Shown: piece after piece, positions 52,006 to 60,542 of the stretch | How positions within the stretch are numbered: the first letter of the stretch is position 1 | Layout: every line of letters starts with the position of its first letter | DNA from: Saccharicrinis sp963677345 | GTDB taxonomy: Bacteria; Bacteroidota; Bacteroidia; Bacteroidales; Marinilabiliaceae | Assembly (NCBI GenBank): GCA_963677345.2 | Contig: CAXXLC010000021.1 | Coordinates: 1-64,000, forward strand | Direction: 5' to 3' | Length of the DNA stretch: 64,000 nucleotides | Translations under genes and position numbers: made by a program | The notes under the pieces: model-generated | Told to the model about the DNA's origin: nothing | Seen by the model: only the letters and a program-made list of their open reading frames with translations | Database searches by the model: none

Positions 52006-52943
52006 TATATTTTCAATTCAATAAATACGTATATCCCGTTCCCCTTACTACTTTTAATCTCAATATTTCCATTTAAGGCTCTTACCCGGGACCGGATATT
52101 TGTAAGTCCCATTCCTTTATCAAAAGCAGTATCAACATCAAAGCCAATCCCATCATCATCATACATAAATATTAATTTACAGTCATCATGCGTTATTTTA
52201 ATATTTGCTTTAGTAGCAGATGCGTGTTTGAGGGTATTATTAATCAACTCACAAGAAATCCTGTAAAGAATAACTTCAATATTATTTAGCAATCGCAAAC
52301 CATTCAGATCAGAATCAACAGTAATAGAAGTAGTGTTATTTACTAAAACGTTCTGAATAAAATTTCTAATTCCCTTTTCCAATCCGTAATATTCTAGAAT
52401 TTGAGGATTTAAATGGTATGATATTTCTTTTGTTATAGTGATGGCTCCATCAATAGCCGCCTCTGTTTTACCGAGTATGATTTTATTTCGCTCTGCCATT
52501 TTTGATTTATCAATAGCCGAAATACTCATTTTTGCTGACGATAAAACAGGACCTAAACCATCATGTAGTTCTTTAGCAAAATGTTTACGTTCTTTTTCTT
52601 CGGTAGAAATAATAGCAGCTAATACTTTGGCCTCGTTTTGCTTTCTGAATTCTGTTAACTTATTTATTAAATCAAAAATTTTACGAATATAAAACGAGGC
52701 TATAAACATTGTAACTGAAATAACCACAGCAATCCAACTTCCTATACAGGCCTGTACAGAGTCATCTTTAAGGTATATTAAAGCATATAAATCGTTCAAA
52801 CGCCTTAATGCCATAAGAAAAAACCCTACCGAAATACTTATCCATGCAATATTAAACTTAGTTTTTGAAATAAGCTTAATTGCAATTACAAAAGCGGCGA
52901 ATTGTAATAAAACCGATATTATTATAAAAACCTGAAGCACCAT
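52005..52943 (-). CDS. sensor histidine kinase, HisKA_3 type
   Basis: 312 residues. Three N-terminal membrane helices (about 3-23, 32-48, 66-86) with no large periplasmic domain, so the signal is probably sensed in the membrane or at a partner protein. The phosphorylated histidine is H127 in FAKELHDGLGPVLSSAKMS, and the ATP-binding domain has FMYDDDGIGFDVD and GMGLTNIRSRVRALNG. A -7 like TAACTTTG lies only 5 bases before the start on the minus strand (52948-52955), so the leader is very short or the promoter is elsewhere. Confidence 0.88.
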   Translation of the reverse strand: MVLQVFIIISVLLQFAAFVIAIKLISKTKFNIAWISISVGFFLMALRRLNDLYALIYLKDDSVQACIGSWIAVVISVTMFIASFYIRKIFDLINKLTEFRKQNEAKVLAAIISTEEKERKHFAKELHDGLGPVLSSAKMSISAIDKSKMAERNKIILGKTEAAIDGAITITKEISYHLNPQILEYYGLEKGIRNFIQNVLVNNTTSITVDSDLNGLRLLNNIEVILYRISCELINNTLKHASATKANIKITHDDCKLIFMYDDDGIGFDVDTAFDKGMGLTNIRSRVRALNGNIEIKSSKGNGIYVFIELKI

Positions 52944-52974
52944 TGAACAAAGTTAACAGAATTAAAAATGTAAT

Positions 52975-52996
52975 GAATACGTATTTAATCGTATTC
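52975..52996 (-). promoter_or_regulatory. inverted repeat upstream of the two-component genes
   Basis: GAATACG (52975-52981), 8 bases, CGTATTC (52990-52996), 32 bases before the kinase start. It contains the same CGTATT half-site as 51262-51288, suggesting autoregulation by the response regulator. Confidence 0.5.
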
Positions 52997-53037
52997 ACTT
53001 TAAGATGAAAGACAAAAGCCCTTCAGGGCGTAGAGCG

Positions 53038-53210
53038 TAGAGCGTAGGGTATAGGGCACAGTGTTTCAGGCTGCAGAGGCTGGTGGGAGTTAGCAACTCA
53101 TACCTTTTCATTTACCCTGCGTCATATGGTGAGGTGAGAAGTAAGAGATAGGAAACTCCGATAGCAAAAGAATATACCAGAGCTGTAAATCAATTCCAAC
53201 AAGGACATAG
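53038..53210 (+). repeat. 173-bp direct repeat, left copy
   Basis: Identical by eye to 53890-54062. It starts TAGAGCGTAGGGTATAGGGC, includes a GAGTTAGCAACTC hairpin, and ends CCAACAAGGACATAG. The two copies flank the REP-associated transposase region. A partial, inverted and diverged copy is at 62123-62216. Confidence 0.9.
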
Positions 53211-53234
53211 GGGATATTATACGTCATGCAATCT

Positions 53235-53258
53235 GCGTCCTGTAAGGACAGCTCAAAA
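53235..53258 (-). repeat. REP hairpin, left of transposase
   Basis: GCGTCCTGTAAGGACAGCTC with stem GTCCT/AGGAC. It abuts the transposase stop codon and is the inverted counterpart of 53760-53783. Confidence 0.8.
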
Positions 53259-53714
53259 CTACTTCCATAAATACTCCTGGTTGTATTCAATACCATATTC
53301 ATTTAAAAATAAAATATATTCTTCTTTAAATGATAATTTCTTATGATGTTCCTCTTGATTTTGTATGTATCGGTATGTTTTATCATGTAAGGAAGGACTA
53401 ATAGAAAAACCTCCATATCCACCTTGCCATGCAAATACCCGGTAACAATTATCGTATTGTTTCAACCACCTACTACTATGCCGTTTAATTTCTTCTACCA
53501 ACTTAGACAGAGTAATGTTTTTTGATAGAATACAAAGTATATGAATATGATCTTTAGTTCCGTTAATCAATATAGGAATTGATTCATTATCCTTAATAAT
53601 TGAGCCTATATATGCATAGAGTTTGGGTTGAACGTTTTTTTTAATATATGTTTCATTAGAGGCTTTAACATGAAAGATAATATGAACAAATAGTTTAGAT
53701 AAGGATTGCGACAT
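53259..53714 (-). CDS. REP-associated Y1 transposase (RAYT, IS200/IS605-like)
   Basis: 151 residues. HUH motif HIH at 56-58 (NGTKDHIHIL), and YIQNQEEHH with the likely catalytic tyrosine Y116, the pattern of RAYT proteins; WQGGYGGFS near 96 fits the same family. These enzymes cut single-stranded DNA at REP hairpins. It is flanked on both sides by inverted REP hairpins (53235 and 53760) and by a 173-bp direct repeat, so the whole is a REP-RAYT module. All motif residues are present. Confidence 0.87.
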   Translation of the reverse strand: MSQSLSKLFVHIIFHVKASNETYIKKNVQPKLYAYIGSIIKDNESIPILINGTKDHIHILCILSKNITLSKLVEEIKRHSSRWLKQYDNCYRVFAWQGGYGGFSISPSLHDKTYRYIQNQEEHHKKLSFKEEYILFLNEYGIEYNQEYLWK

Positions 53715-53759
53715 AGGAAAATGTTTTGAATTAATGAAATACTAATATATAAATAATAT

Positions 53760-53862
53760 TTTTGAGCTGTCCTTTCAGGACGCTTATTATTATTTTCAAT
53801 CAAAAACCCAACGCGTCACTTCGTTTTGCATTGGGCTGAAATGAGTTGCCCCTTCAGGGCGT
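53760..53862 (+). repeat. REP pair right of transposase
   Basis: TTTTGAGCTGTCCTTTCAGG (hairpin GTCCT/AGGAC) at 53760-53783, a central CCCAACGC...GCATTGGG hairpin at 53807-53834, and a second REP GCCCCTTCAGGGCG at 53847-53860. The same three-part unit occurs at 62357-62460 without a transposase. Confidence 0.85.
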
Positions 53863-53889
53863 GTATTAATTGTTAACATCATCAGCTCT

Positions 53890-54062
53890 TAGAGCGTAGG
53901 GTATAGGGCACAGTGTTTCAGGCTGCAGAGGCTGGTGGGAGTTAGCAACTCATACCTTTTCATTTACCCTGCGTCATATGGTGAGGTGAGAAGTAAGAGA
54001 TAGGAAACTCCGATAGCAAAAGAATATACCAGAGCTGTAAATCAATTCCAACAAGGACATAG
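53890..54062 (+). repeat. 173-bp direct repeat, right copy
   Basis: Second copy of 53038-53210, offset 852 bases. The sequence after it (54063-54177) is a spacer with TTTCAACTTTCAACTTTCAA short repeats at about 54136-54174. Confidence 0.9.
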
Positions 54063-54177
54063 CAAGACTCTACGCCTAACAAAAAGTCTTCAGTTCACAA
54101 CTTTGCAAACCTGCGCCAACTATAGCAACAAATCAAAACTTTCAACTTTCAACTTTCAACTTTAGACTTTCAACCAG

Positions 54178-55224
54178 CTACATCACATGATTAAAAATAA
54201 AACCTACCACTACGATACCTGCAGCCACTATTGAAACAAAAATGCTGATCAACTGCCATTTCAAAACCTTCTTAAGAATAATAATTTCAGGCAAAGACAA
54301 TGCGATAACTGACATCATAAAAGCAAGAGCTGTTCCTAGCGAAACACCTTTTTCCATTAAAACACTTACAATAGGAATAATACCTGCGGCATTAGAATAC
54401 ATGGGAACACCTATTAAAATAGCCAAAGGAACAGAGTACCAATGTTCATTACCCAGTAAAGTTCCCATAAAATCTTCGGGAACATAACCATGCGCCCCGG
54501 CACCAACTGCAACACCAATAACAATATAAATCCATATTTTACCCACAACCTCTTTAACGGCTCTGTATCCCGAATGTAACCTGTCGGTAAATGATATTTT
54601 ATGATTCTCTTCTTCAGCCTGATTCGTTTTAACCTGAAAAACCCAGTCTGCCACATATTTTTCAAGTTTTAAAACACCAATAAGCCAACCTGATATTATC
54701 GCGATAACTAAACCTGTAAACACATATATCGCAGCTACTTTAACACCAAATAACCCTACCAATAAAACCAGCGCCACTTCGTTTACCATTGGGGCTGCGA
54801 TTAAAAAAGAAAATGTAACACCAATAGGAACCCCGGCTTCTACAAAACCTAAAAAAAGCGGAATAGCCGAACACGAACAGAATGGCGTTACCACACCTAA
54901 CAAAGAGGCTAATATATTTCCTGTAAACAAGGACTTTCCTTCCAGGATTCTCCTGGTTTTTTCCGGCGAAAAATAAGTACGTACAATACCTACAACAAAT
55001 ATAATAAGCACTAAAAGCAACAACACTTTAGGAACCTCGAAAATTAAAAAGCGAACTGTTTCTGTTAAATGTGTTCCTGCCTTTAACCTAAACACAGATT
55101 CTGTAAGCAGATCTGCCATAGGTTGTAAATTTAAATAAATCATTACCCAAAGAGGTAACATGATTAATGGCAGTAACCACGATTGTTTACTATTATGGAT
55201 AGCTATAACTTTTTGAATCATCAT
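54178..55224 (-). CDS. permease of the DUF318/ArsP type
   Basis: About 348 residues from ATG at 55224 (MMIQKVIAIHN); the open frame reaches upstream into the ArsG gene, so the later start is preferred. Eight to nine helices. GVVTPFCSCSAIPLFLGFVE carries the conserved CSCS of this family, and MVNEVALVLLVGLFG and GVPMYSNAAGIIPIV are the paired motifs. ArsP members export trivalent organoarsenicals such as methylarsenite; related ones handle other metals. Last gene of the ArsR-controlled operon. Confidence 0.8.
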   Translation of the reverse strand: MMIQKVIAIHNSKQSWLLPLIMLPLWVMIYLNLQPMADLLTESVFRLKAGTHLTETVRFLIFEVPKVLLLLVLIIFVVGIVRTYFSPEKTRRILEGKSLFTGNILASLLGVVTPFCSCSAIPLFLGFVEAGVPIGVTFSFLIAAPMVNEVALVLLVGLFGVKVAAIYVFTGLVIAIISGWLIGVLKLEKYVADWVFQVKTNQAEEENHKISFTDRLHSGYRAVKEVVGKIWIYIVIGVAVGAGAHGYVPEDFMGTLLGNEHWYSVPLAILIGVPMYSNAAGIIPIVSVLMEKGVSLGTALAFMMSVIALSLPEIIILKKVLKWQLISIFVSIVAAGIVVVGFIFNHVM

Positions 55225-55246
55225 TTTTAATTTGAAAAAGGAACAA

Positions 55247-55957
55247 TTACAATTGAACTCCAAATAAAATTACAATGGTGTAATAAACACCAACAATAAT
55301 AAATACCACGGCAACCACCTTACGAAACCAATATTCAAACGATTTCATTTTATGATAAAAGTTACCAACCGTATTTATACTAAAAGCCAGTAACCAGGCA
55401 AATATAATTACAGGAATACCGGTTGCTACAGCAAAAACAACAGGCAAATATAAACCTGTAACACTGCTGATTGTTATAGGAATTAACATTCCAAAATACA
55501 AAACCCCGCTATAGGGGCAAAATGCCAAAGCAAATACAACGCCCAGCAAAAGAACTCCCCAAAAACTGTTTTTAGATTTTTCTTCAAGCTTGTTTGTTAT
55601 TTTGGATACTCCCGGAAAATTTATACTAATCACTCCCAGCATAAACAATCCAATGATAATAAGTAATGGACCCAATAATCTTTCGCCCCAGGTTTGCAGC
55701 ATACTCTCAAATGCAAACTGACTTGCTCCAAAGTAGAACAAAACACCTATAAGTGAATAGGATATTCCACGACCGATGGTATAAACAATCCCGTTTAAAA
55801 ATACTTTCCCGCGGTTCTCAATATCTTTACTTATAAAACCTATAGCAGTAATATTCGTTGCCAGCGGGCAAGGACTTATTGCCGTCATTAGTCCTAATAT
55901 AAAGGCCGATAAAAATGGCAATTGTGCATTCTCAAGCAAACTATTCAGAAATTCCAT
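55247..55957 (-). CDS. ArsG-type aromatic arsenical efflux permease (CcdA/DsbD-like fold)
   Basis: 236 residues, six helices. The paired motifs AISPCPLATNITAI (C30) and ALAFCPYSGVLYFGM are those of the CcdA/DsbD transmembrane group; together with ArsF upstream they match the ArsG subgroup, known from Shewanella to export aromatic aminoarsenicals. An alternative is a CcdA-like electron carrier feeding the thioredoxin-like ArsF. It lies 49 bases after the ArsF gene. Confidence 0.77.
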   Translation of the reverse strand: MEFLNSLLENAQLPFLSAFILGLMTAISPCPLATNITAIGFISKDIENRGKVFLNGIVYTIGRGISYSLIGVLFYFGASQFAFESMLQTWGERLLGPLLIIIGLFMLGVISINFPGVSKITNKLEEKSKNSFWGVLLLGVVFALAFCPYSGVLYFGMLIPITISSVTGLYLPVVFAVATGIPVIIFAWLLAFSINTVGNFYHKMKSFEYWFRKVVAVVFIIVGVYYTIVILFGVQL

Positions 55958-56006
55958 TATTTAATATCTAAATTTTATTTCAATTGCCATATTGAGTTAA
56001 TAATTA

Positions 56007-56486
56007 CTACAATAAAGGTTTAATTGTATTCACCAATTTTTCAGTCAGTTTTTCGGGATTAGTACGGGCATTTAAAAACGCCTCTGAAGTAAGATCTGAA
56101 ATCTTGTCACCACAAACCACCAATAATGTTTGTCCGCTTATTTTATACTTCCCGGTTAATACACTTTCCTCCTCGCTGTTTACAGAAAGAAAACCAACCT
56201 GATCTGAAAAATTTTGAGCAACAGCTTCTTTTGCAACTTCTTCTACAGCCTTACAAGTGGCACAACGGCGAGTACCATGAAAATAATAAACCTGAACTTT
56301 TGTATTAGAAATATCATCAGCAACAATAGCCCCTTGCGATGATTTATCACAACAAGCCGACATACTACAAGCTGATGATGCACTTGATTTCTGGCCTTGT
56401 TCAGACTCTGTTTTGGGAGCAGTTGAATTACAGGCAAAAGCTACAACTGTAATTACTAACAATATAGATGCTTTAATTAAATTCAT
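56007..56486 (-). CDS. ArsF-type thioredoxin-like lipoprotein
   Basis: 159 residues with a lipobox (VAFAC, Cys19). A Cys-rich linker (SACSMSACCDK) precedes a thioredoxin fold with active site CATC in VYYFHGTRRCATCKAVEEVA. This is the pattern of the nitrophenyl compound nitroreductase subunit ArsF family. In Shewanella arsEFG reduces nitro-aromatic arsenicals before export. It would act in the periplasm. It follows the small thioredoxin gene by seven bases. Confidence 0.8.
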   Translation of the reverse strand: MNLIKASILLVITVVAFACNSTAPKTESEQGQKSSASSACSMSACCDKSSQGAIVADDISNTKVQVYYFHGTRRCATCKAVEEVAKEAVAQNFSDQVGFLSVNSEEESVLTGKYKISGQTLLVVCGDKISDLTSEAFLNARTNPEKLTEKLVNTIKPLL

Positions 56487-56493
56487 CGTTTTT

Positions 56494-56730
56494 TTATTGA
56501 TTGGTTAATAATTTTTTAATTTCATCCACTTTTAATAAAGTCCCTTTAGAAACTACCTTTCCATCAACAACTAAAGCAGGTGTGGTCATTACACCAAACT
56601 CCATAATTTTAATAAGATCTTCAACTTTAGTAATTGTTGCATCAATTCCTAATTGGGCAACTGCATCTTTGGTTGCCTGTTCAAGGCTTTTGCACTTTGC
56701 ACAGCCTGATCCTAAAACTTTAATTTCCAT
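56494..56730 (-). CDS. small thioredoxin-like protein (redox disulfide protein; possible ArsE counterpart)
   Basis: 78 residues: one thioredoxin fold with CAKC in VLGSGCAKCKSLEQAT and the cis-proline region GVMTTPALVVDGK. No signal peptide, so it is cytoplasmic. It starts three bases after the regulator gene. By position it may correspond to ArsE of the arsEFG set; sequence alone does not prove this. Confidence 0.8.
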   Translation of the reverse strand: MEIKVLGSGCAKCKSLEQATKDAVAQLGIDATITKVEDLIKIMEFGVMTTPALVVDGKVVSKGTLLKVDEIKKLLTNQ

Positions 56731-56733
56731 TTT

Positions 56734-57036
56734 TTAATATTTTAAAAACTCTTTAAATAACAATTGTGCTTCCGCCCAATTTTGTTTATTAATACAATAC
56801 TTTACCCTGGGAGCTTCTATTTCACCCTGAATTAACCCGACATCTTTTAACTCCTTCAAATGTTGCGATAAAGTAGATTTTGCAATGGTTAGTTCTTGTG
56901 ATAAATCACCACTATAACAACAGGATTGCCTGGATAACAAATCCAGAACATAAACACGTACAGGGTGCCCCAGGGCTTTGGCATACCTGGCTAACTTCTG
57001 CAGTTTTACAGTCTCTGTTTCTAATTTAAAACTCAT
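56734..57036 (-). CDS. arsR: ArsR/SmtB-family metalloregulator
   Basis: 100 residues, a winged helix of the ArsR type: LARYAKALGHPVRVYVLDLL, then SRQSCCYSGDLSQELTIAKS with vicinal cysteines that could bind As(III) or a methylated form, TLSQHLKELKDVGLI as recognition helix and RVKYCINKQNW as wing. It would repress this operon and be released by the metalloid. First gene of the operon, 10 bases downstream of the operator. Confidence 0.88.
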   Translation of the reverse strand: MSFKLETETVKLQKLARYAKALGHPVRVYVLDLLSRQSCCYSGDLSQELTIAKSTLSQHLKELKDVGLIQGEIEAPRVKYCINKQNWAEAQLLFKEFLKY

Positions 57037-57046
57037 TTATCAATAC

Positions 57047-57068
57047 TTGTTCGTAATATTGCGAACAA
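57047..57068 (-). promoter_or_regulatory. ArsR operator
   Basis: TTGTTCG (57047-57053), 8 bases, CGAACAA (57062-57068): a perfect inverted repeat ending 11 bases before the arsR start. A further TTCGAACA at 57107-57114 may be a second site. The rest of the 57037-57306 spacer is noncoding, with TATAGAAAT-type inverted repeats at 57209-57290 near the rightward promoter. Confidence 0.75.
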
Positions 57069-57306
57069 AGATAAATATACTGTTACAATTATCAAATAAT
57101 TATTGTGTATTTCGAACATACTACTCTAAAACAAGCAACTACAACAAGCCTCTGCCACAAATACCAGCAATAGCAGTATTAACATTTTTATACAATTTAA
57201 TACAAATGTATAGAGAAATATTTCTATATTAGATTCAACTTATATCTACATTTCTATATGTTTAATAATATATAGAAATAGAACATACAACTTAAAATTT
57301 AGACCT

Positions 57307-58593
57307 ATGAAGAACAGTTATTTATCAATTCTTTTTTTATTTATCCTTTCTTCGTCTGTTTATGCTACAGATGGTTATTTTGGAGTAGGATACGGAGCGC
57401 AGAATAAAGGATTAGCCGGAGCCGGTATTGCCTGGTACAAAAACTCTTTAATCAACGGAAACCCTGCTGCTCATGTTTTACTAGGGAAACAATATCAGCT
57501 GGGTGTTGCATTCTTCAATCCCAACAGACAATACACCATCAGCGGCAATCCTTCAAGGCGGGATAACACTTTTGGTTTAATGACTGGCACTGTAGAAAGC
57601 GACTCGAAATTATTTTTAATGCCAAGTATGGGTGCCAATTGGATGATTAATGAACAAAGCAGTTTTTCGGCTACTTTATTTGGCAATGGCGGTATGAATA
57701 CCGATTACCCTCCTACCAGTATGGAAGAAACTAAAATAGGAACTTTTGGAAGTTCGGGAAGAACCGGTGTAAACCTGGCACAAATGTTTTTAGGACTTAC
57801 TTACTCAAGAAAGATTGCCGGGAAACACAGTCTGGGAGTGACTGCCTTGCTTGCTTACCAGTATTTCGAAGCCAAGGGACTGGAGGCTTTCTCGGCAATG
57901 TCGAGTGCTCCAACAAAACTTACCAACAACGGCACTGATGGAGCTTTGGGTTACGGGTTAAAAATAGGCTATTTGGGAACCGTATTTGATGGTTTAACCC
58001 TGGGAGCCAGTTACCAGACTAAAATATTCATGAGTGAGTTTGATGATTATGCAGGTTTATTTGCCGAACAAGGTGATTTTGACATCCCATCGACATGGAC
58101 AGTTGGTTTGGCATACTAAATCACAAGCAGCTGGGCCTTTATGGCAGATTATAAAATGATTAATTATACCGATGCGGCATCGGTATCTAACAAAATGGAT
58201 GTAATGAATACGATGCTTGGCAACGACAACGGAAGTGGATTTGGATGGGAAGATATTTCTGTAATAAAAGTAGGAACCGAATATTCAGGAATAAAAAACT
58301 GGATATTCAGAGCGGGATACTCGCACTGCGAACAACCCATACCTTCATCAGAAGTAATGTTTAACATATTAGCTCCCGGAGTCATTGAAAACCATATTAC
58401 CATTGGATGCTCTAAATACTTTGGCCAAAGCGGTAAAGGAATTCATGCTGCAATAGTATATGCACCTTCTACAACTGTTACAGGATACAATCCTTTAGAT
58501 TACGAGTTAGATGCCAGTAACAACCCATATCCTAACCAGACGATTGAACTTGAGATGAATCAGTTTGAGTTAGAAATTGCATTTACTTTTTAA
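57307..58593 (+). pseudogene. FadL/OmpP1-type outer membrane protein, one in-frame stop
   Basis: Read through, the frame gives 428 codons: a signal peptide (MKNSYLSILFLFILSSSVYA), then GYGAQNKGLAGAGIAWYKNS, the FadL-type N-terminal plug segment, a series of barrel strands, and a C-terminal ending in FELEIAFTF with terminal Phe. A TAA at 58117-58119 interrupts it after WTVGLAY; the sequence resumes in the same frame with ITSSWAFMADYKMINY, which is ordinary barrel strand. One substitution (for example AAA to TAA) would explain it. No frameshift. FadL proteins carry hydrophobic compounds through the outer membrane; here the gene is probably inactive. Confidence 0.85.
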
Positions 58594-58676
58594 CGTTATA
58601 AAATGTAATATTTTTTAAAATCCGAAAATAATTTATTGTATTTTTCGCATGATATCAATATCAAAAATCAGATAAG

Positions 58677-59285
58677 ATGAAGGAAATATTAAATACACTT
58701 TTACTGATTATTGCTGTTACTGATCCCTTGGGCTCCATTCCGGTTTACCTGGAAGCAACCAAACAATTTGATCAGAAACACAAACGAAAAATTGCAATAA
58801 ATGCCTCGGTTACTGCCTTCCTGGTACTACTGTTTTTTATTATAGTAGGTCAAATAATACTCGAAGGCATGGATATTACTTTAGAAGCTTTTCAGATTTC
58901 AGGTGGAGTTATTTTATTTCTTTTTGCTTTAACAATGATTTTTGGTGAAGGCAAACCTGAATCTGAAAAGAATTTAATTAAAGATTATCGTCATGTAACT
59001 ATTTTTCCGGTTGCTGTTCCTTCTATTGCTTCCCCGGGAGCTATCATGGCAGTAGTTTTATTAACCGACAATCATATTTATTCTTTTAGCCAACAATTAA
59101 TAACCACCATAATCCTTTTGGTAGTTATTATTATTACCTGTTTTATGCTACAGGCTTCTAATGTAATACAAAAAAGAATTGGAGAATCGGGCATTATTAT
59201 CATCAGTAAAGTGATGGGATTAATACTGGCTTCGTATGCAGCGCAAAGTATACTTTCCGGAATTAAGGAATTTTTTATGAATTAA
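58677..59285 (+). CDS. MarC-family membrane protein
   Basis: 202 residues with six helices. ITDPLGSIPVYLEAT near 13-28 (DPxGxxP) and FPVAVPSIASPGAIMAVVLL are the paired family motifs. The family is sometimes called multiple antibiotic resistance related but no such function is proven. ATG at 58677 gives the usual N-terminus. Stand-alone gene. Confidence 0.88.
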   Translation: MKEILNTLLLIIAVTDPLGSIPVYLEATKQFDQKHKRKIAINASVTAFLVLLFFIIVGQIILEGMDITLEAFQISGGVILFLFALTMIFGEGKPESEKNLIKDYRHVTIFPVAVPSIASPGAIMAVVLLTDNHIYSFSQQLITTIILLVVIIITCFMLQASNVIQKRIGESGIIIISKVMGLILASYAAQSILSGIKEFFMN

Positions 59286-59484
59286 ATACAAATCTTCATC
59301 AACACATAACCAACACTCACCACTTATAAAATACTGTTAGTCAAATCACACACGGTATTTACAATTTTTTAACGTTTATTTACCGTTAATAAAAATGCGG
59401 ACCACTCCTGACCCCTTGAGTTTGCCTGCTGAAGTTGTCATTGAGCGTCCGCTAATGTTTAACACTACAAATTTAATTTTTTTT

Positions 59485-59958
59485 ATGAAAAATTTACATC
59501 AATCCAGCATTCCGCAGGATGTTTTAACCGACGTATTAAACAAACTCAATGAGGTTCAATCAGTTCTATCACCGTATCTTTTAAGTATATCTAAAGATGA
59601 AAGAAAAGGTTTGGCAAAAATGGGCGACAAATCACTGGCCTTTGTTACAGAAGCCAACCAACTCAGCAAACAAAATCCAACACTACGACCCGCTTTTTCT
59701 TCGCAGGAAGATTTTGATATTGATGTTGCTGATGCCACAGGACTATTACCTGTAAGTGCACTGTTAGAAAAACTTTTGAGACAGATTGATGACACAGCTT
59801 TAATTGCAGGAAGCGAGGCTTTAAATCATGCCTTGATGTTTTACAACAACACCAAACTAGCTGCCAAAAACGGTATTGCCGGAGCACAGGAAATTACCGA
59901 TACCTTAGGTGCTCGTTTCTCTCGTAGAAAAAGAAAAACAGAAGCCACCGAGGAATAA
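59485..59958 (+). CDS. hypothetical helical protein
   Basis: About 157 residues from the ATG at 59485 (MKNLHQSSIPQDVLTDVLNK); 30 further in-frame residues upstream look non-coding. I do not recognise the family. It is helical and soluble, with a middle segment DFDIDVADATGLLPVSALLE and a basic C-terminus (RFSRRKRKTEATEE), no cysteines and no signal. The overall look (repeat of helices ending in basic residues) is common to Bacteroidota proteins of unknown function. Followed by a terminator. Confidence 0.6.
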   Translation: MKNLHQSSIPQDVLTDVLNKLNEVQSVLSPYLLSISKDERKGLAKMGDKSLAFVTEANQLSKQNPTLRPAFSSQEDFDIDVADATGLLPVSALLEKLLRQIDDTALIAGSEALNHALMFYNNTKLAAKNGIAGAQEITDTLGARFSRRKRKTEATEE

Positions 59959-59980
59959 AACAAAGCTACGCTAATGAATT

Positions 59981-60014
59981 AAAAATCCGGTAATACAACT
60001 TGCCGGATTTTTTA
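59981..60014 (+). terminator. terminator
   Basis: AAATCCGG pairs with CCGGATTT (60003-60010) and is followed by T4. Confidence 0.75.
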
Positions 60015-60146
60015 GTTTATAATCATTGAGTATAAAGTATAAAGACGTAAATATAAAGACATAAGTATAAAGATAAGAGCACTTAAGTTTTTGACAATTT
60101 TTAGATATGAATTAACTATTGCAAAGTATTTTATATTTTCAACATT

Positions 60147-60251
60147 GATACTTTACACCCCAACGTTCATACTTCGAACACCATCATTGATACTTTGGAC
60201 CTCAACGTTGATACTTTGAACACCATCGTTGATACCTATAGTATAAACCTT
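60147..60251. repeat. first array of exact 21-bp units (5 units)
   Basis: Units start at 60147, 60168, 60189, 60210 and 60231, each beginning GATACTTT or CATACTTC and ending CAACGTT/CATCGTT (for example GATACTTTGAACACCATCGT+T). Spacing is exactly 21 bases; 13-19 positions agree between neighbouring units, except the last, which keeps only GATAC and TT. Noncoding. Confidence 0.85.
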
Positions 60252-60290
60252 GTCAGTTTTTATATAAACTTTGATGTATAAACTGACAAG
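60249..60290. repeat. inverted repeat CTTGTCAGTTT
   Basis: CTTGTCAGTTT (60249-60259) and AAACTGACAAG (60280-60290) with a 20-base loop. The same arm sequence appears at 60481-60501. Confidence 0.75.
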
Positions 60291-60477
60291 CTCCATACAA
60301 ATAACACGACACATTCAAAAAAAAGTACGGAAGACCGCACTTTTTATATGATAGCTCATACTTTTTCAGTGAAGCGTTCTACTTTAAACATCATTATACC
60401 CATAAAAATATATGGAACGTGATACTTTTTTAGTGAAGTTCCGATGAATTAGTATCATCATTCTCTGAAATTCATTG

Positions 60478-60504
60478 AAGCTTGTCAGAAAAACTGACAA
60501 GCTT
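60478..60504. repeat. tight hairpin AAGCTTGTCAG
   Basis: AAGCTTGTCAG (60478-60488), AAAAA, CTGACAAGCTT (60494-60504): an 11-base perfect stem lying just before the second 21-bp array. Confidence 0.8.
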
Positions 60505-60542
60505 GATACAACCATGCATGAACCTCGATGAAAAAAGTTGAA

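Noticed and set aside
52005..52943. Kinase as control of the MFS or arsenic genes
   Set aside because: The shared half-sites occur only upstream of the ATPase operon and the kinase itself; the arsenic operon has its own ArsR operator.
53108..53302. Open frame on the minus strand overlapping the transposase end
   Set aside because: It lies in the 173-bp repeat and REP hairpin; no family resemblance.
54414..54665. Minus-strand open frame of 83 codons in the permease gene
   Set aside because: Out-of-frame shadow of the ArsP-type gene; hydrophobic residues derive from the real frame.
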